Assembly: GCA_033875315.1 (NCBI GenBank)
Contig: JANRJG010000038.1
Span: forward strand, 186,001 to 250,000
DNA: 64,000 nucleotides
Direction: 5' to 3'
DNA from: Candidatus Methylacidiphilales bacterium
GTDB taxonomy: Bacteria; Verrucomicrobiota; Verrucomicrobiia; Methylacidiphilales; CAZTYG01
The notes under the pieces were generated by a model. It was not told the origin of the DNA, made no database searches, and saw only the letters and a program-made list of their open reading frames with translations. The position numbers and the translations under genes are program-made. Positions within the stretch are counted from its first letter, which is position 1, and every line of letters starts with the position of its first letter. This document shows positions 47,893 through 56,772 of this stretch, piece by piece.

Positions 47893-49002
47893 TCACTCCC
47901 GCAACCAGAATTTCCCCAAAGACTGCGGCCGTCCATTCAAAAGAACCTCAACGCGGTGAATCCCGGGATAGGGTCTCCGGGTGGTCTGCACGGCCACACT
48001 GATTTTTTTGCCCAATTCCACGCTATCCCCCGGCCCCAATTCCAGTTGCTTCAATTTGAATACCTTGGGCGAGGTTTTCCCGTTGGCCTTGACGAAGTGG
48101 ATGCGCAGGTCGGCCATGATTCGCTGGGCCTTTTTCCCGGGATTGCGCAGCGAAAATCCCACCCGGACCGCACCGCCAATGGACGGACGGCCCGGCGAGA
48201 TGACCACATCGCCGATCCCCACCTTCACCGGCCGGTCGCAACCCAGCACCCGCAGAGCCCCGGGCTCTCCGCGCTTCACCGCCGAACGCAGTGCATGGCC
48301 CACGATCCAACGCCGTTCCGGCGAGGCTCCCTTCAGCCAGCGGGCCGCCGTGCGGGCCAGCAAATCGGGATGATCTTTTCCGATGTCGTTCAAGTTGTTG
48401 GCCACCGAACGGCGGACGTAGAGCTCGGGATCGTCCCGGAGTTTTTCCAGGAGGGCCAGCACCGGTGAGGGATCGCGCTGGAAATGCTTCAGGCGCATTC
48501 CCCAGGGCAAGCGCGGACGGGTGCCCTCGGAAACCAGGCGACGGACATGCACATCCGGGTCCTCGCACCATTCATGCAGCCGGGCCAGGGTTTCTTTGGG
48601 ATAACGCACCAGAAACGGCCGGATACTGAACTCGGCCGTGAACCGCTTGGTCAATTCGTATTGCGCCTTGAGTGAAACCGCCAGGTGCTCGAGGCCGAAC
48701 TCCGAAACAAACTGGGTGTGTGGCAGATAGAAGAAGGAGGCCAGGGCATTGCCCGTCGAATCCGGGCGCGAACCGAGCGATTCCTGAAGAATGCCGACGG
48801 CCTTGGGATACTCGGCAGGCAAGTGCTTCTTGAGTGCGTGGGCGATGTGGCGGCCACGGGCCATCAGGTTGAGCGCATGGTAGCCCTTCCGGACATCGCG
48901 CAGGAAAGGTTGGATAGGAAAAGCTCGATGGACCCGAAGAATCTGCCGGGCAATCCCCGCGGCAACTTCCGGCCCGAAGGCGTTTTTCAGGGGTTCTGCC
49001 AT
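47893..49002 (-). CDS. AlkC-like DNA alkylation repair protein with C-terminal Ig-like domain
   Basis: A 369-residue HEAT-like-repeat protein. Repeats are visible through residues 90-250, for example VHVRRLVSEGTRPRLPWG and LYVRRSVANNLNDIGKDHPD, phrases typical of the AlkC/AlkD glycosylase superfamily, which excises N-alkylated bases without base flipping. The last 110 residues form beta strands (VRVGFSLRNPGKKAQRIMADL, followed by IHRVEVLLNG), matching the Ig-like domain of AlkC. Exact lesion range is unknown. It is the last native-looking gene before the lower-GC methylase/PIN insert. Confidence 0.8.
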   Translation of the reverse strand: MAEPLKNAFGPEVAAGIARQILRVHRAFPIQPFLRDVRKGYHALNLMARGRHIAHALKKHLPAEYPKAVGILQESLGSRPDSTGNALASFFYLPHTQFVSEFGLEHLAVSLKAQYELTKRFTAEFSIRPFLVRYPKETLARLHEWCEDPDVHVRRLVSEGTRPRLPWGMRLKHFQRDPSPVLALLEKLRDDPELYVRRSVANNLNDIGKDHPDLLARTAARWLKGASPERRWIVGHALRSAVKRGEPGALRVLGCDRPVKVGIGDVVISPGRPSIGGAVRVGFSLRNPGKKAQRIMADLRIHFVKANGKTSPKVFKLKQLELGPGDSVELGKKISVAVQTTRRPYPGIHRVEVLLNGRPQSLGKFWLRE

Positions 49003-49072
49003 GGGTCTCTTATTTTTTCAGCTGATAAAAGTGACCACAAGCAGGGCCGATACTTTGCGCATGCGCAAGAAG

Positions 49073-49615
49073 TTAGGCTGATGACCAGTTTTCAATTCTC
49101 AGTCGAACCGGAAACTTACCGTCATGGAAAACATTTTCAGCCGCTTCTTTTACACGGTTCATTCCTAATTTGGCATCGCTGGTAACGAGAATCAAATTCA
49201 TCGCCATCGCAATGCTGGCGATGATGAGGTCGGGTTCATCAATGCCGAGTTCTTTTCCGGTGATTTTTTCGGCCAGATCTTCGGGATGTTTTTCAATAAA
49301 TTTCGAGCGCTTCCCATCCGGCGTTCCGTGCATCTTGAAAAGCTCCGCACGGACAATTGCGTAAGGCTCTACACAATCCTTGTCGAACGGCACTTGGTCA
49401 AAGCGAGCAATGAAAGTGTTAATCGTTGCGCGTTTGTCAGGACGGAGATTGGGCGCTTTGGCGAAGCCGAAGCGGATTTCGCCAACAGCCATACTGGGTA
49501 GAAGCACCTGGTCCTGGACGGACGCGAAACGGGCGTTGAGCGAGGCATGCCCCGTGCGTGTCTCGTCCGTGAGATCGGAGATAACGTTGGTATCAAGGAG
49601 GTAGACGTCGCTCAT
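49073..49615 (-). CDS. PIN-domain ribonuclease, VapC-like, coupled to a DNA methylase
   Basis: A 180-residue nuclease of the PIN superfamily. Likely metal ligands are Asp8 (YLLDTNVISD), Glu46 (AVGEIRFG), Asp129 (DEPDLIIASIA) and Asp147 (LVTSDAKL). It is longer than the usual VapC (about 130-150) because of an inserted stretch at about 90-125. No VapB-like antitoxin ORF lies next to it. Instead the DNA methylase gene ends 3 bp before its ATG (TAACCGATG), so the two are almost certainly translated together. Confidence 0.85.
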   Translation of the reverse strand: MSDVYLLDTNVISDLTDETRTGHASLNARFASVQDQVLLPSMAVGEIRFGFAKAPNLRPDKRATINTFIARFDQVPFDKDCVEPYAIVRAELFKMHGTPDGKRSKFIEKHPEDLAEKITGKELGIDEPDLIIASIAMAMNLILVTSDAKLGMNRVKEAAENVFHDGKFPVRLRIENWSSA

Positions 49616-49618
49616 CGG

Positions 49619-52165
49619 TTAGAACTCCTCCAATGCCTCGGTCACAGCCGGGTCGTTGAACTTCGGGATGAACGGACGAATCAAGTCCGTGCGGCTGGAT
49701 TGGAATGCAGATGAGACGTAGCGCCAGAGAGGGATGTTCGCGGTGAAGTCTGCCGGAAAATAATCACCGAAGTCGAAAGGCACGGGTCGCCGTTCACTAC
49801 GGAAGAAATCCAGCAGCCGACGCTCCAGCCATGGCGGAAGACTGTAGCCTTTGAGGATGAGTGCATCCATCTGGAGCAGTATCTTTTTCGCTCGTTGCTC
49901 CCAGCTTCCGCCGCCCCATAGTTCAAAACGGGCTTCAGGCTTGTCGTTGAGCGCGGCCATATAATCGTCCACAAGTCCTTCGAGGACAATCATGTCGTTT
50001 TGGTCAAGTTGGGGAACAGGGCACTCCAACAAAGTAACTATGCGAACGTCACGTTTGTTCTCGCGCGATGCAATAAATGCAGATGCGACTGGTGAATTGA
50101 GCAAAGCAGCCAATGCGTTTACGCTCCATCCATTCAGCGGCCACAGGCAGTGATATCTTTGTGTGCAAACCAATTCCGACGTGTCAGGTGCTGCTGCAAG
50201 CCGCCAACTTGTCCTAGATTTAGTCGCTGCATTAGCAATGACTTTTGCTTTTTCCCAAGAAAGAGACCAAGCGCCACCTCGTTGGTGCTTCGGATTTGGG
50301 TTCAGCCAGCAAGCTTTTGGAGGAGAAAACGCTTCAAGCCCCTGTTCTACATTGAGCAAACCACGCAGCCAACCCGGACGTTCTTTTTCCGAAATGTATT
50401 TTGTCTGGTCAAACGGGGGCTGCCACTCCACGCCACGATGAATCTCCGCGATTGAGCCTAACTTTGGCAAATGTGCCAGCCGCTCCCAAATCTCCTGCAT
50501 TACTGGAACGTGAAGACCTTTGATTTCTGCTGCCGCCGCATCGAATGAAGTCGTGTCTATTCGACTAACTTCACCAGTTTCTAGAAAATGATTGCGCTGG
50601 CGTTGCAATACTTCGCTGAAATTGACGCGAGTACGGTCATGCGGTTCGGGCGAATGTGCTAACAGCAAGACTGTCTCGACTTCGGCATGGCGAAAAACTT
50701 TGTCGGGCAATGCAACTAAATCGATAGCTGAAAACCGCTCTAACAGCTCCCGACGGATTTGCCGGTAACTCTGTCCATCTATAAAAGCACGGGGCAAAAC
50801 AAATCCGAGGCAAGCATCCTTGTGGCAGTAACGCAGCGTGCGCTGCAAAACATCGTGCGGTTTGGATGTGCCGACGAATGAACCGTATCGAGCTTTTTCT
50901 TTCGGCTTAAAGTTTTCGAAAGGTGGATTGCAGAGCACCACGCGAGCTTCAGCGAGCGCATCGACAAACTTGCGAGACGTGAACACGTCCGCTGGATGCA
51001 CATTCCATCCGTTTGGATTAGGGAAGTCTGCCAGCGTGAGACTCAACTTGCAAACTTCGCGTGCAAACGCGTCTTGCTCGTAGCCATGGAGATTTTTGAT
51101 GAAGTAGCAGTGACGTTCCTGCTCCGTCCAATCTGGTCCAAGCAGATCGCGCAATCGCTTGAGCGCGGCAACCAAAAAAACTCCGTGGCCCGAGCAGGGC
51201 TCAACGATGCGGCGCTCATCTTCCACGATGTCACTGATGGGCAGGTGCTCAACAATATAGCGGGCGATGCTGCGCGGTGTGCTATGGATACCATGTTGCC
51301 TCCGCAGATCGCCATCCACCAGAGTGTCCTCGGCGATAAGCGCGAGCGCGTCCACGGAGAGATTTTGAAAACCAAGCTTCGTCCATAGCGCAGCGGCGAC
51401 GGCTTCCTGTGTGGCTTGGTCAGTGACATGGTTGTTTGGCTCTTTGTAAAAGCTGCACACGGATTGAAGCACGTGCCGGGCATTTTCATTCGCATCCAAC
51501 TGAATGAACCCTGGCACACGCCGGTCATGAAACACTTTTGCCGCGACGAATCGGAAGACGAGCCGATAAAGCGCCTCAATTTCCACAGCCTGCCCGGTGC
51601 TCCTACGGTATGCCTTCTGCCCTGCGGTCAATGCCTCGCGCAACAGACGGTCGAGCTTGCCGCTGATTTCCTTTTCCAGTGCGGGAATCAGACCATGATC
51701 CACCCAGTCAATTTCTGTCGGGCCGACTGGCTTGCCAATGTTCTTCGCTCGCATCACCTCCGCTGGACTCCATTTCTGTGCGACATCGCTGAAGAAACGG
51801 TCCACTGCATCAGGGGGAATTCGTTTAGCTGCCTGTCTTGTGCTGTCTGTACCATGCCCGATGAACCATGGGACAATTCCGCTTTCCTGAACTTCAATCG
51901 CAAATGGCGCTCCAAGAGCACGGTAACGGAGTGGCGGGCTTTCGCCGTTTTGAAAAAACACCGCAATGCATGCCGAGTCATAGTCCACAGGCGTTCGACC
52001 AAACGCCGCCGCCGGAATCGTGGATTGTTCCGCAGTCGAGCAGAACCAGTCGGTGAACTGGTAATCGCGCTTTAGCAGCGACCCGCGATAGCCAAGCCGT
52101 CCGATGCTGCTTAAAACATCATTGAACAATCGCTGATGGCGTTCGCTGGTGATAGAGTCGTGCAT
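49619..52165 (-). CDS. N6-adenine DNA methyltransferase (gamma-class, stand-alone)
   Basis: An 848-residue protein with the order of gamma-class adenine methylases: HSTP at residues 294-297, SAM motif I EPCSGHGVF at 322-330 and catalytic NPPF at 413-416. The C-terminal 350 residues look like a target-recognition domain (start near IAEIHRGVEWQPPFD). The N-terminal 200 residues (YDSACIAVFFQNGE, LGAPFAIEVQES) resemble those of Eco57I-like fused enzymes, but no clear PD-(D/E)XK motif was found. Lower GC than the surroundings suggests transfer. No restriction or specificity gene adjoins it, only the PIN nuclease. Confidence 0.85.
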   Translation of the reverse strand: MHDSITSERHQRLFNDVLSSIGRLGYRGSLLKRDYQFTDWFCSTAEQSTIPAAAFGRTPVDYDSACIAVFFQNGESPPLRYRALGAPFAIEVQESGIVPWFIGHGTDSTRQAAKRIPPDAVDRFFSDVAQKWSPAEVMRAKNIGKPVGPTEIDWVDHGLIPALEKEISGKLDRLLREALTAGQKAYRRSTGQAVEIEALYRLVFRFVAAKVFHDRRVPGFIQLDANENARHVLQSVCSFYKEPNNHVTDQATQEAVAAALWTKLGFQNLSVDALALIAEDTLVDGDLRRQHGIHSTPRSIARYIVEHLPISDIVEDERRIVEPCSGHGVFLVAALKRLRDLLGPDWTEQERHCYFIKNLHGYEQDAFAREVCKLSLTLADFPNPNGWNVHPADVFTSRKFVDALAEARVVLCNPPFENFKPKEKARYGSFVGTSKPHDVLQRTLRYCHKDACLGFVLPRAFIDGQSYRQIRRELLERFSAIDLVALPDKVFRHAEVETVLLLAHSPEPHDRTRVNFSEVLQRQRNHFLETGEVSRIDTTSFDAAAAEIKGLHVPVMQEIWERLAHLPKLGSIAEIHRGVEWQPPFDQTKYISEKERPGWLRGLLNVEQGLEAFSPPKACWLNPNPKHQRGGAWSLSWEKAKVIANAATKSRTSWRLAAAPDTSELVCTQRYHCLWPLNGWSVNALAALLNSPVASAFIASRENKRDVRIVTLLECPVPQLDQNDMIVLEGLVDDYMAALNDKPEARFELWGGGSWEQRAKKILLQMDALILKGYSLPPWLERRLLDFFRSERRPVPFDFGDYFPADFTANIPLWRYVSSAFQSSRTDLIRPFIPKFNDPAVTEALEEF

Positions 52166-52876
52166 TTTGACACCAAAGTTAATACAGAAATAGATTCATT
52201 GCGGCAATGCCGCATGGAATATATTTCGGTATGTTCAGTTGAATCATCCAAACACTTAGTTTTCAGCCTGCGTCTAACTTCATCGCGGCGGGGTGCAAAT
52301 CATACCGAGGATTCGCTCGAAAAGGTTTCCTGATATCGGACCAAAATGCACATTGCCGCAATATGGTTCCCCGAACCATTCGAGGCGGTGTCAATGGCTC
52401 ACAGGGTCTACACCTGAAATTTTGACAGATTTCGATACTTTCAAATCCATTCCATTCCTCCACCCGCCAGCCCCTTTTGCTTCGCAAGTCCCATGCTGAT
52501 TTTCGTTCTAGCATACCCGGCAATCCCGCACAGCTTTTTGGGGAGATCGTCTTTCCACAAGAGAAGGGGTGTTTTTGGTTTCTGGTTTCCTGTTTCTGAT
52601 TTCTAGTTGGGAGAGGCGGATGACTTAATGGCCTGGGACGCGGCCCGCTTCCCCTACAGGGTGAAGATAGCAGAAGTCGCCGCGCGGTTCCCTGGCGCTT
52701 CGGCCCTCTGGGAAGCCTAAAGCTGATGGCTGACAGCCGATAGCCCTCCACTCATTTCCCTCTTATGCCTGTGTGCTCTCTGTGATTCGACTGCATTTCT
52801 AAGACTTACACAGAGGGGGTCTTGCTGATTTTGCTTGGGGTTTGCGGAAGCTCGTTTTGAATGGCGACTTACTCCT
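52166..52876. other. 711-bp gene-free region with scattered repeat fragments
   Basis: No ORF in it looks coding. The 5' part (52166-52330) is A+T-rich and is the likely promoter region of the methylase. Beyond are an approximately 10-bp periodic TTTCTGGTTTCTGG-type stretch (about 52576-52612), a GCTGATGGCTGACAGCCGAT stretch near 52722-52741, and a CACAGAG-family remnant at 52768-52788. The right end adjoins the prepilin peptidase gene. Confidence 0.6.
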
Positions 52877-53683
52877 ATGTCCGGATTTCTCCCCTTCGTT
52901 TTTGTCATTGCCGTCGGCCTCTGCATCGGGTCGTTTCTCAATGTCTGCATCTTCCGCATGCCGTTGGGGCGGTCCATCACGCTGCCTGCTTCACGGTGTT
53001 TCGCCTGCGGGATCGTCCTTCCCTGGTGGCGCAACCTCCCCGTCCTGAGCTGGCTGGCCCAGCGGGGCCGTTGCGGCTGCGGACTGGTCAAGCTTTCCGC
53101 CCGCTACCCCATTGTGGAACTGCTGACCGCGGGCTGGTTCGCCGCCGTCTGGCGCGTGCAGGGGGCCGATCCCCTGCAGGCCCTCCTCCTGACCGCTTTC
53201 GGCTGCTCTCTTTTGGTGGCGGCCTTCATCGACCTCGACCACTTCATCATCCCGGATGAAATCTCGCTGGGCGGGTGTGTGGCGGGTCTGCTGGCCAGCG
53301 CGCTGTGCCCCGCGCTCCAGGGCGCGCGCTTTTGGTGGGGCGGGCTGGGGCTTTCGTTCTTCGGCCTGCTCATCGGCGCGGGCGGCCTTCTGCTCATCGC
53401 CATGATCGGCACGGCGGTGATGAAGAAGGATGCCATGGGCATGGGCGATGTGAAATTGCTTGGGGCGATGGGCGCCTTCCTCGGTTGGGAGGCGGTGTTG
53501 TTCATCGTCGCCGTCTCCTCGATGCTGGGGGCCTCCTTCGGCCTGGCCATGATCCTGGCCCGGCGGGGCCGGTGGGGCGTTCCCATCCCCTTCGGGCCCT
53601 ACCTGGTGGCGGCGGCGATGATTTGGATGCTGGGCGGATCGACCTGGATGGACGCCTATTGGGCAGTGATCAAATCGCCTTGA
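52877..53683 (+). CDS. pilD: Prepilin peptidase / N-methylase (A24 family)
   Basis: A 268-residue integral membrane aspartic peptidase that cuts type IV pilins or type II secretion pseudopilins. The N-methylase zinc region shows CFACG and CGCG (pairs near residues 37-40 and 61-64). Catalytic aspartates are in AAFIDLDHFIIPDE and GMGDVKLLGAMG, the GxGD motif. ATG 52877 (MSGFLPFVFVIA) starts the first membrane segment; the frame extends a further 14 codons. No pilin genes are in the window. Confidence 0.9.
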   Translation: MSGFLPFVFVIAVGLCIGSFLNVCIFRMPLGRSITLPASRCFACGIVLPWWRNLPVLSWLAQRGRCGCGLVKLSARYPIVELLTAGWFAAVWRVQGADPLQALLLTAFGCSLLVAAFIDLDHFIIPDEISLGGCVAGLLASALCPALQGARFWWGGLGLSFFGLLIGAGGLLLIAMIGTAVMKKDAMGMGDVKLLGAMGAFLGWEAVLFIVAVSSMLGASFGLAMILARRGRWGVPIPFGPYLVAAAMIWMLGGSTWMDAYWAVIKSP

Positions 53684-53697
53684 GCCGGGAAATGCGT

Positions 53698-53865
53698 TTC
53701 ACCGCAAAGGGCGCGAAGAACGCGAAGTCATTGGACTTTTAACAGGTAACATATCGTCTCACCGGTCAGTCAATCCCCATTCATCTGCAATGCGGTTGAA
53801 CTGCTATCTAAAACCCTCAACGCCAAAAGTTTCAGCTTCGCGTTCTTAGCGCCCCTTGCGGTGAA
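53698..53865. repeat. Inverted ACCGCAAAGG-type repeat pair
   Basis: Left arm 53698-53727 (TTCACCGCAAAGGGCGCGAA core) and right arm 53836-53865 are reverse complements with 28 of 30 bases matching. They enclose 108 bp that look non-coding. The element starts 15 bp after the pilD stop. Confidence 0.85.
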
Positions 53866-53879
53866 GTGCTTTTCTCCGG

Positions 53880-53907
53880 CTTAGAGCCTATCCGGATAGG
53901 CTCTAAG
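53880..53907. repeat. Perfect 28-bp palindrome over the aroC stop
   Basis: CTTAGAGCCTATCC followed by its exact reverse complement, no spacer. The aroC stop codon TAG is inside the right half (53903-53905). It may act as a terminator for convergent pilD and aroC, though no T-run is seen. Confidence 0.9.
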
Positions 53908-54997
53908 CATTCTGGGCCCGCTGGCGGAGGAAGTGGTCGACCAGGACGAGGTGGGTCATGGCCTCGACCATGGGCACGGCCCGGGGGAGGACGCAGGGAT
54001 CATGGCGGCCGCGGGCCTTGAGCACCCCGGCCTTGCCGGCCACCGAGACGGTTTGCTGGGCTTGGGCGATGGTGGCCACCGGCTTGAAGGCCACGCGGAA
54101 AACGATGTCCTCACCGTTGCTGATCCCGCCCTGAACGCCGCCGCTGCGGTTGGTCAAGGTGCGGACCCGCCCGCCCCGTTTGACGAAGGCATCGTTGTGC
54201 TCGGAACCGGTCTGGGTGGCGCAGGCGAAGCCGGAACCGATCTCGAAGCCCTTGGTGGCGGGCAGGCTCAGCATGGCCTTGGCCAGATCGGCCTCGAGGC
54301 GGTCAAAGACGGGTTCGCCCAGGCCCGCCGGGCATTTGCGGACGACGCACTCGATGATGCCCCCGAGGGAATCCCCGCGGGCGCGGGCGCGCTGGATCAG
54401 CTTCACCACGCGTTCGGCATCCCGGGCGTCCGGCCAGCGGACGATGTTGGATTCGACCTCGGCGAAGGATACGGCGCCGGGATCGACCTTGGCGGTGAGT
54501 TTGTGCACTTGGCGGACGTAGGCCACGACTTCCAATTTGGGCAGGAACTTGCGGAAAACCTGTTTGGCCACAGCGGCCCCGGCGACACGGCCGATGGTCT
54601 CGCGGGCGGAGGAGCGGCCCCCGCCTTCGTGGTTGCGGATGCCGAATTTGGCCTGGTAGGTGAAATCGGCGTGCGAGGGACGAAAGAGGGTTTCCATTTC
54701 GCGGTAAGCTTCGGGACGGGCATCCTCGTTGCGCACGAGGACGGCGATGGGGGTGCCGGTGGTTTTGCCCTGGAAGACACCGGAGAGGATTTCGCAGCGG
54801 TCGGCCTCCTTGCGCGGGGTGGTGATGGCGCTCTGGCCGGGGCGCCGGCGGTCGAGATCGGTTTGGATCTGTTCGGGCTTGAGGGGGATGCGGGGTGGGC
54901 AGCCGTCGACCACCACGCCGACTCCACCTCCGTGCGATTCCCCGAAGGTGGTGATGCGGAAGAGATGACCGAATGAATTGGGCACGGGGATGGTCAT
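53903..54997 (-). CDS. aroC: Chorismate synthase
   Basis: A 364-residue FMN-dependent enzyme of the last common aromatic step, making chorismate from EPSP. Family motifs are seen at the start ([15 protein letters not shown]), in [14 protein letters not shown] and [10 protein letters not shown], and in [19 protein letters not shown] and [16 protein letters not shown] 54997 is chosen; the frame to 55150 crosses into the divergent aroK gene. The aroK start lies 94 bp away on the other strand. Confidence 0.97.
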   Translation of the reverse strand: MTIPVPNSFGHLFRITTFGESHGGGVGVVVDGCPPRIPLKPEQIQTDLDRRRPGQSAITTPRKEADRCEILSGVFQGKTTGTPIAVLVRNEDARPEAYREMETLFRPSHADFTYQAKFGIRNHEGGGRSSARETIGRVAGAAVAKQVFRKFLPKLEVVAYVRQVHKLTAKVDPGAVSFAEVESNIVRWPDARDAERVVKLIQRARARGDSLGGIIECVVRKCPAGLGEPVFDRLEADLAKAMLSLPATKGFEIGSGFACATQTGSEHNDAFVKRGGRVRTLTNRSGGVQGGISNGEDIVFRVAFKPVATIAQAQQTVSVAGKAGVLKARGRHDPCVLPRAVPMVEAMTHLVLVDHFLRQRAQNA

Positions 54998-55091
54998 GCC
55001 ACAGGGCGGGGGGTGTGGCGAACGAAAAAAACGCCGGCACGGTTTCGGGAAATCCTTTTCCTGCCACAAATTTGGCGCGACAGTTTCCCCC

Positions 55092-55676
55092 ATGCCACAA
55101 TCCAGGACAACGCGGCACTTGGTGCTGGTCGGCATGATGGGGTCGGGCAAGAGCAGCGTGGGCCGCGCCCTGGCCGCCCGCAGCGGTGCCCCCTACATCG
55201 ACACCGACGCCGCCATCGAAGGGCGTATGCGGAAGACCGTTTCCGCCCTCTTCGCCGAATGGGGCGAGGCGCGCTTCCGTGAATTCGAACGCGAGGTCTT
55301 GGCCGGGGTTCTGGCCGACGAAAGACCGGCCATCCTTTCCACAGGCGGGGGTGTGGTGGTCCTGCCGGAGAACCGGGCCGCATTGCGTGCGTCCGGATAC
55401 ATCGTCTACCTGCGTGCCTCACCCGAAGTGCTCTACCAACGCTTGAAGCGGGACACCTCGCGGCCGCTCTTGCAAAAGCCAGACCCCCTGCAGGTTTTGC
55501 GCGACCTGGAGACAGCACGGAAGGCCTACTATGAAGAAGCCGACACCATCGTCGACGTGTCCACCATGCGTCCGCGGGTGGTGGCCGAAGAAATCTGGAA
55601 ACGGATTCCGGAGTCGGTGCGGTGCGGCTTGGAAAGCAGGCTGGAGCGTGAACCCGGGCGGACAAGTCCGCCATAG
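55092..55676 (+). CDS. aroK: Shikimate kinase
   Basis: A 194-residue kinase phosphorylating shikimate. P-loop GMMGSGKSS at 14-22 (Lys20), shikimate-binding Asp in [14 protein letters not shown] and the GGGVV motif (LSTGGGVVV). The last codons, GRTSPP and the stop, are read from a 41-bp repeat (55656-55696), so the C-terminal tail is probably altered from the ancestral one. Start ATG 55092 gives a normal family N-terminus. Confidence 0.93.
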   Translation: MPQSRTTRHLVLVGMMGSGKSSVGRALAARSGAPYIDTDAAIEGRMRKTVSALFAEWGEARFREFEREVLAGVLADERPAILSTGGGVVVLPENRAALRASGYIVYLRASPEVLYQRLKRDTSRPLLQKPDPLQVLRDLETARKAYYEEADTIVDVSTMRPRVVAEEIWKRIPESVRCGLESRLEREPGRTSPP

Positions 55677-55696
55677 TGGGCGTCCGCTCACGAAGG
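55656..55696. repeat. 41-bp repeat, copy 1, covering the aroK stop
   Basis: Starts GGGCGGACAAGTCCGCC, itself partly palindromic, and continues TAGTGGGCGTCCGCTCACGA to AGG. Copy 2, with three substitutions, is at 55826-55866 and touches the tRNA-Cys 3' end. Confidence 0.85.
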
Positions 55697-55825
55697 TTCG
55701 TGGTGCGGTCTCCGTTTCCTTTCAGAAGGGAACCTACCAAACCAAGTCGCAGATCACTCCTCCCCTGCGCGGCTGGACCCACCTCCCGCCTACGCCAAGG
55801 CTACGGCGGGCGCCTTCGGTATTCA

Positions 55826-55866
55826 GGGCGGACGTGTCCGCCGTAGTGGGCGTCCGCTCACGAAGG
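55826..55866. repeat. 41-bp repeat, copy 2, next to tRNA-Cys
   Basis: Partner of 55656-55696, 170 bp away. Its last bases (GAAGG) run into the 3' end of the tRNA-Cys gene. Confidence 0.85.
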
Positions 55867-55935
55867 CGGAGGGCGGAATCGAACCGCCGAATGGGGCTTT
55901 TGCAGAGCCCTGCCTTACCACTTGGCTACTCCGCC
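55864..55935 (-). tRNA. tRNA-Cys (GCA)
   Basis: 72 nt. Acceptor arms GGCGGAG and CTCCGCC pair perfectly, U73 is the cysteine identity base, the anticodon loop CTGCAAA has GCA, and the T-loop is GTTCGATTC. CCA is not encoded. Confidence 0.96.
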
Positions 55936-56017
55936 GTCGTGCCGAGCCGATCCCCGGACCGGGGATGGTGATGGCGAAGGGGAAAATATCTCCAAAGAGG
56001 GGGTCTTTGGCAATGCG

Positions 56018-56680
56018 TTATTTGCCGGGCTTGGGCCAGGTGACGTTCTTGCGCAGGAAGAGGAAATCGGGCTCGTAGCTGAAAAAGACCTCATTTCCGT
56101 AAATGGTGCGCGCCTGGGCCAGCGCGTCGGCAGCCTCCTTTTCCTTGCCCGAGGCCAAGGCCAGGGCGGCCCGGGCGAAGTAATAACCCGGTTCGTATTC
56201 GTCGGAAGGATCCAGGCCGAGGATGAACTGGGCCGCCTGGGTCAGTTGGTCGGAAGCGATCTGGCAGTAGACCACCTTGAGGAGGGTGGCTTTGGCACCA
56301 GGGACTTTCTTCAAATGCACCAGGTAATATTGCAGGGCGTCGCTCCATTCCTTGCGACGGAAGGCGGCCTCGCCCAGATGAAAATGGGCCGAAACCAATT
56401 CGGGATCACGCTCCAAAGCCATGAAGAAAAAGCCCTCGGCTTTGTCCGGCGAACCCATCCGGTGCAAGATCCGGCCTTTCAATTCCAAGACCCGTGCCGG
56501 GGGCGGGGCTTTCAGCAACAACGCATCCACCCGGTGCAAGGCTTCGTCGAAATGGCCCGACTTGAAGGCGACGAATGCTTCTTGGTAGGCGTCGTCGTTT
56601 CCCACCGCAGGTTCGGCGGCCGGGACGGGTGTCGCGGCCAGAACCAGCCAGCTTGCCGCCATGCAAAGGGCTTGATTCAC
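56018..56680 (-). CDS. Exported TPR protein of unknown function (TPR1)
   Basis: A 220-residue protein with a signal peptide (about 1-22, PVPA-A) and at least three TPR-like units, for example DAYQEAFVAFKSGHFDEALHR and VSAHFHLGEAAFRRKEWSDALQ. Probably a periplasmic scaffold. A similar protein is encoded divergently 92 bp away (56773-57621); both share the FYYFAQAA/GYYFARAA-like phrase and the same size of repeats, so they may be paralogues. Function is unknown. Confidence 0.75.
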   Translation of the reverse strand: MNQALCMAASWLVLAATPVPAAEPAVGNDDAYQEAFVAFKSGHFDEALHRVDALLLKAPPPARVLELKGRILHRMGSPDKAEGFFFMALERDPELVSAHFHLGEAAFRRKEWSDALQYYLVHLKKVPGAKATLLKVVYCQIASDQLTQAAQFILGLDPSDEYEPGYYFARAALALASGKEKEAADALAQARTIYGNEVFFSYEPDFLFLRKNVTWPKPGK

Positions 56681-56772
56681 GCCCCACCCATAACCACCCC
56701 GGGCCCCTTTGGCAAGCGGGGATCGGGGGGATTAGCCATTGTCTCAAATCCCGGATATGATAAGTTCCGTCC

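Noticed and set aside
49619-52165. BREX (PglX) or DISARM methylase
   Set aside because: The protein is smaller than PglX, and no BrxC/PglZ, helicase or other core partner is in the neighbourhood.
52263-52751. 162-residue minus-strand ORF upstream of the methylase
   Set aside because: It translates repeat fragments, has no ribosome-binding site or recognisable domain, and its residues are Arg/Pro-rich as expected from chance frames.
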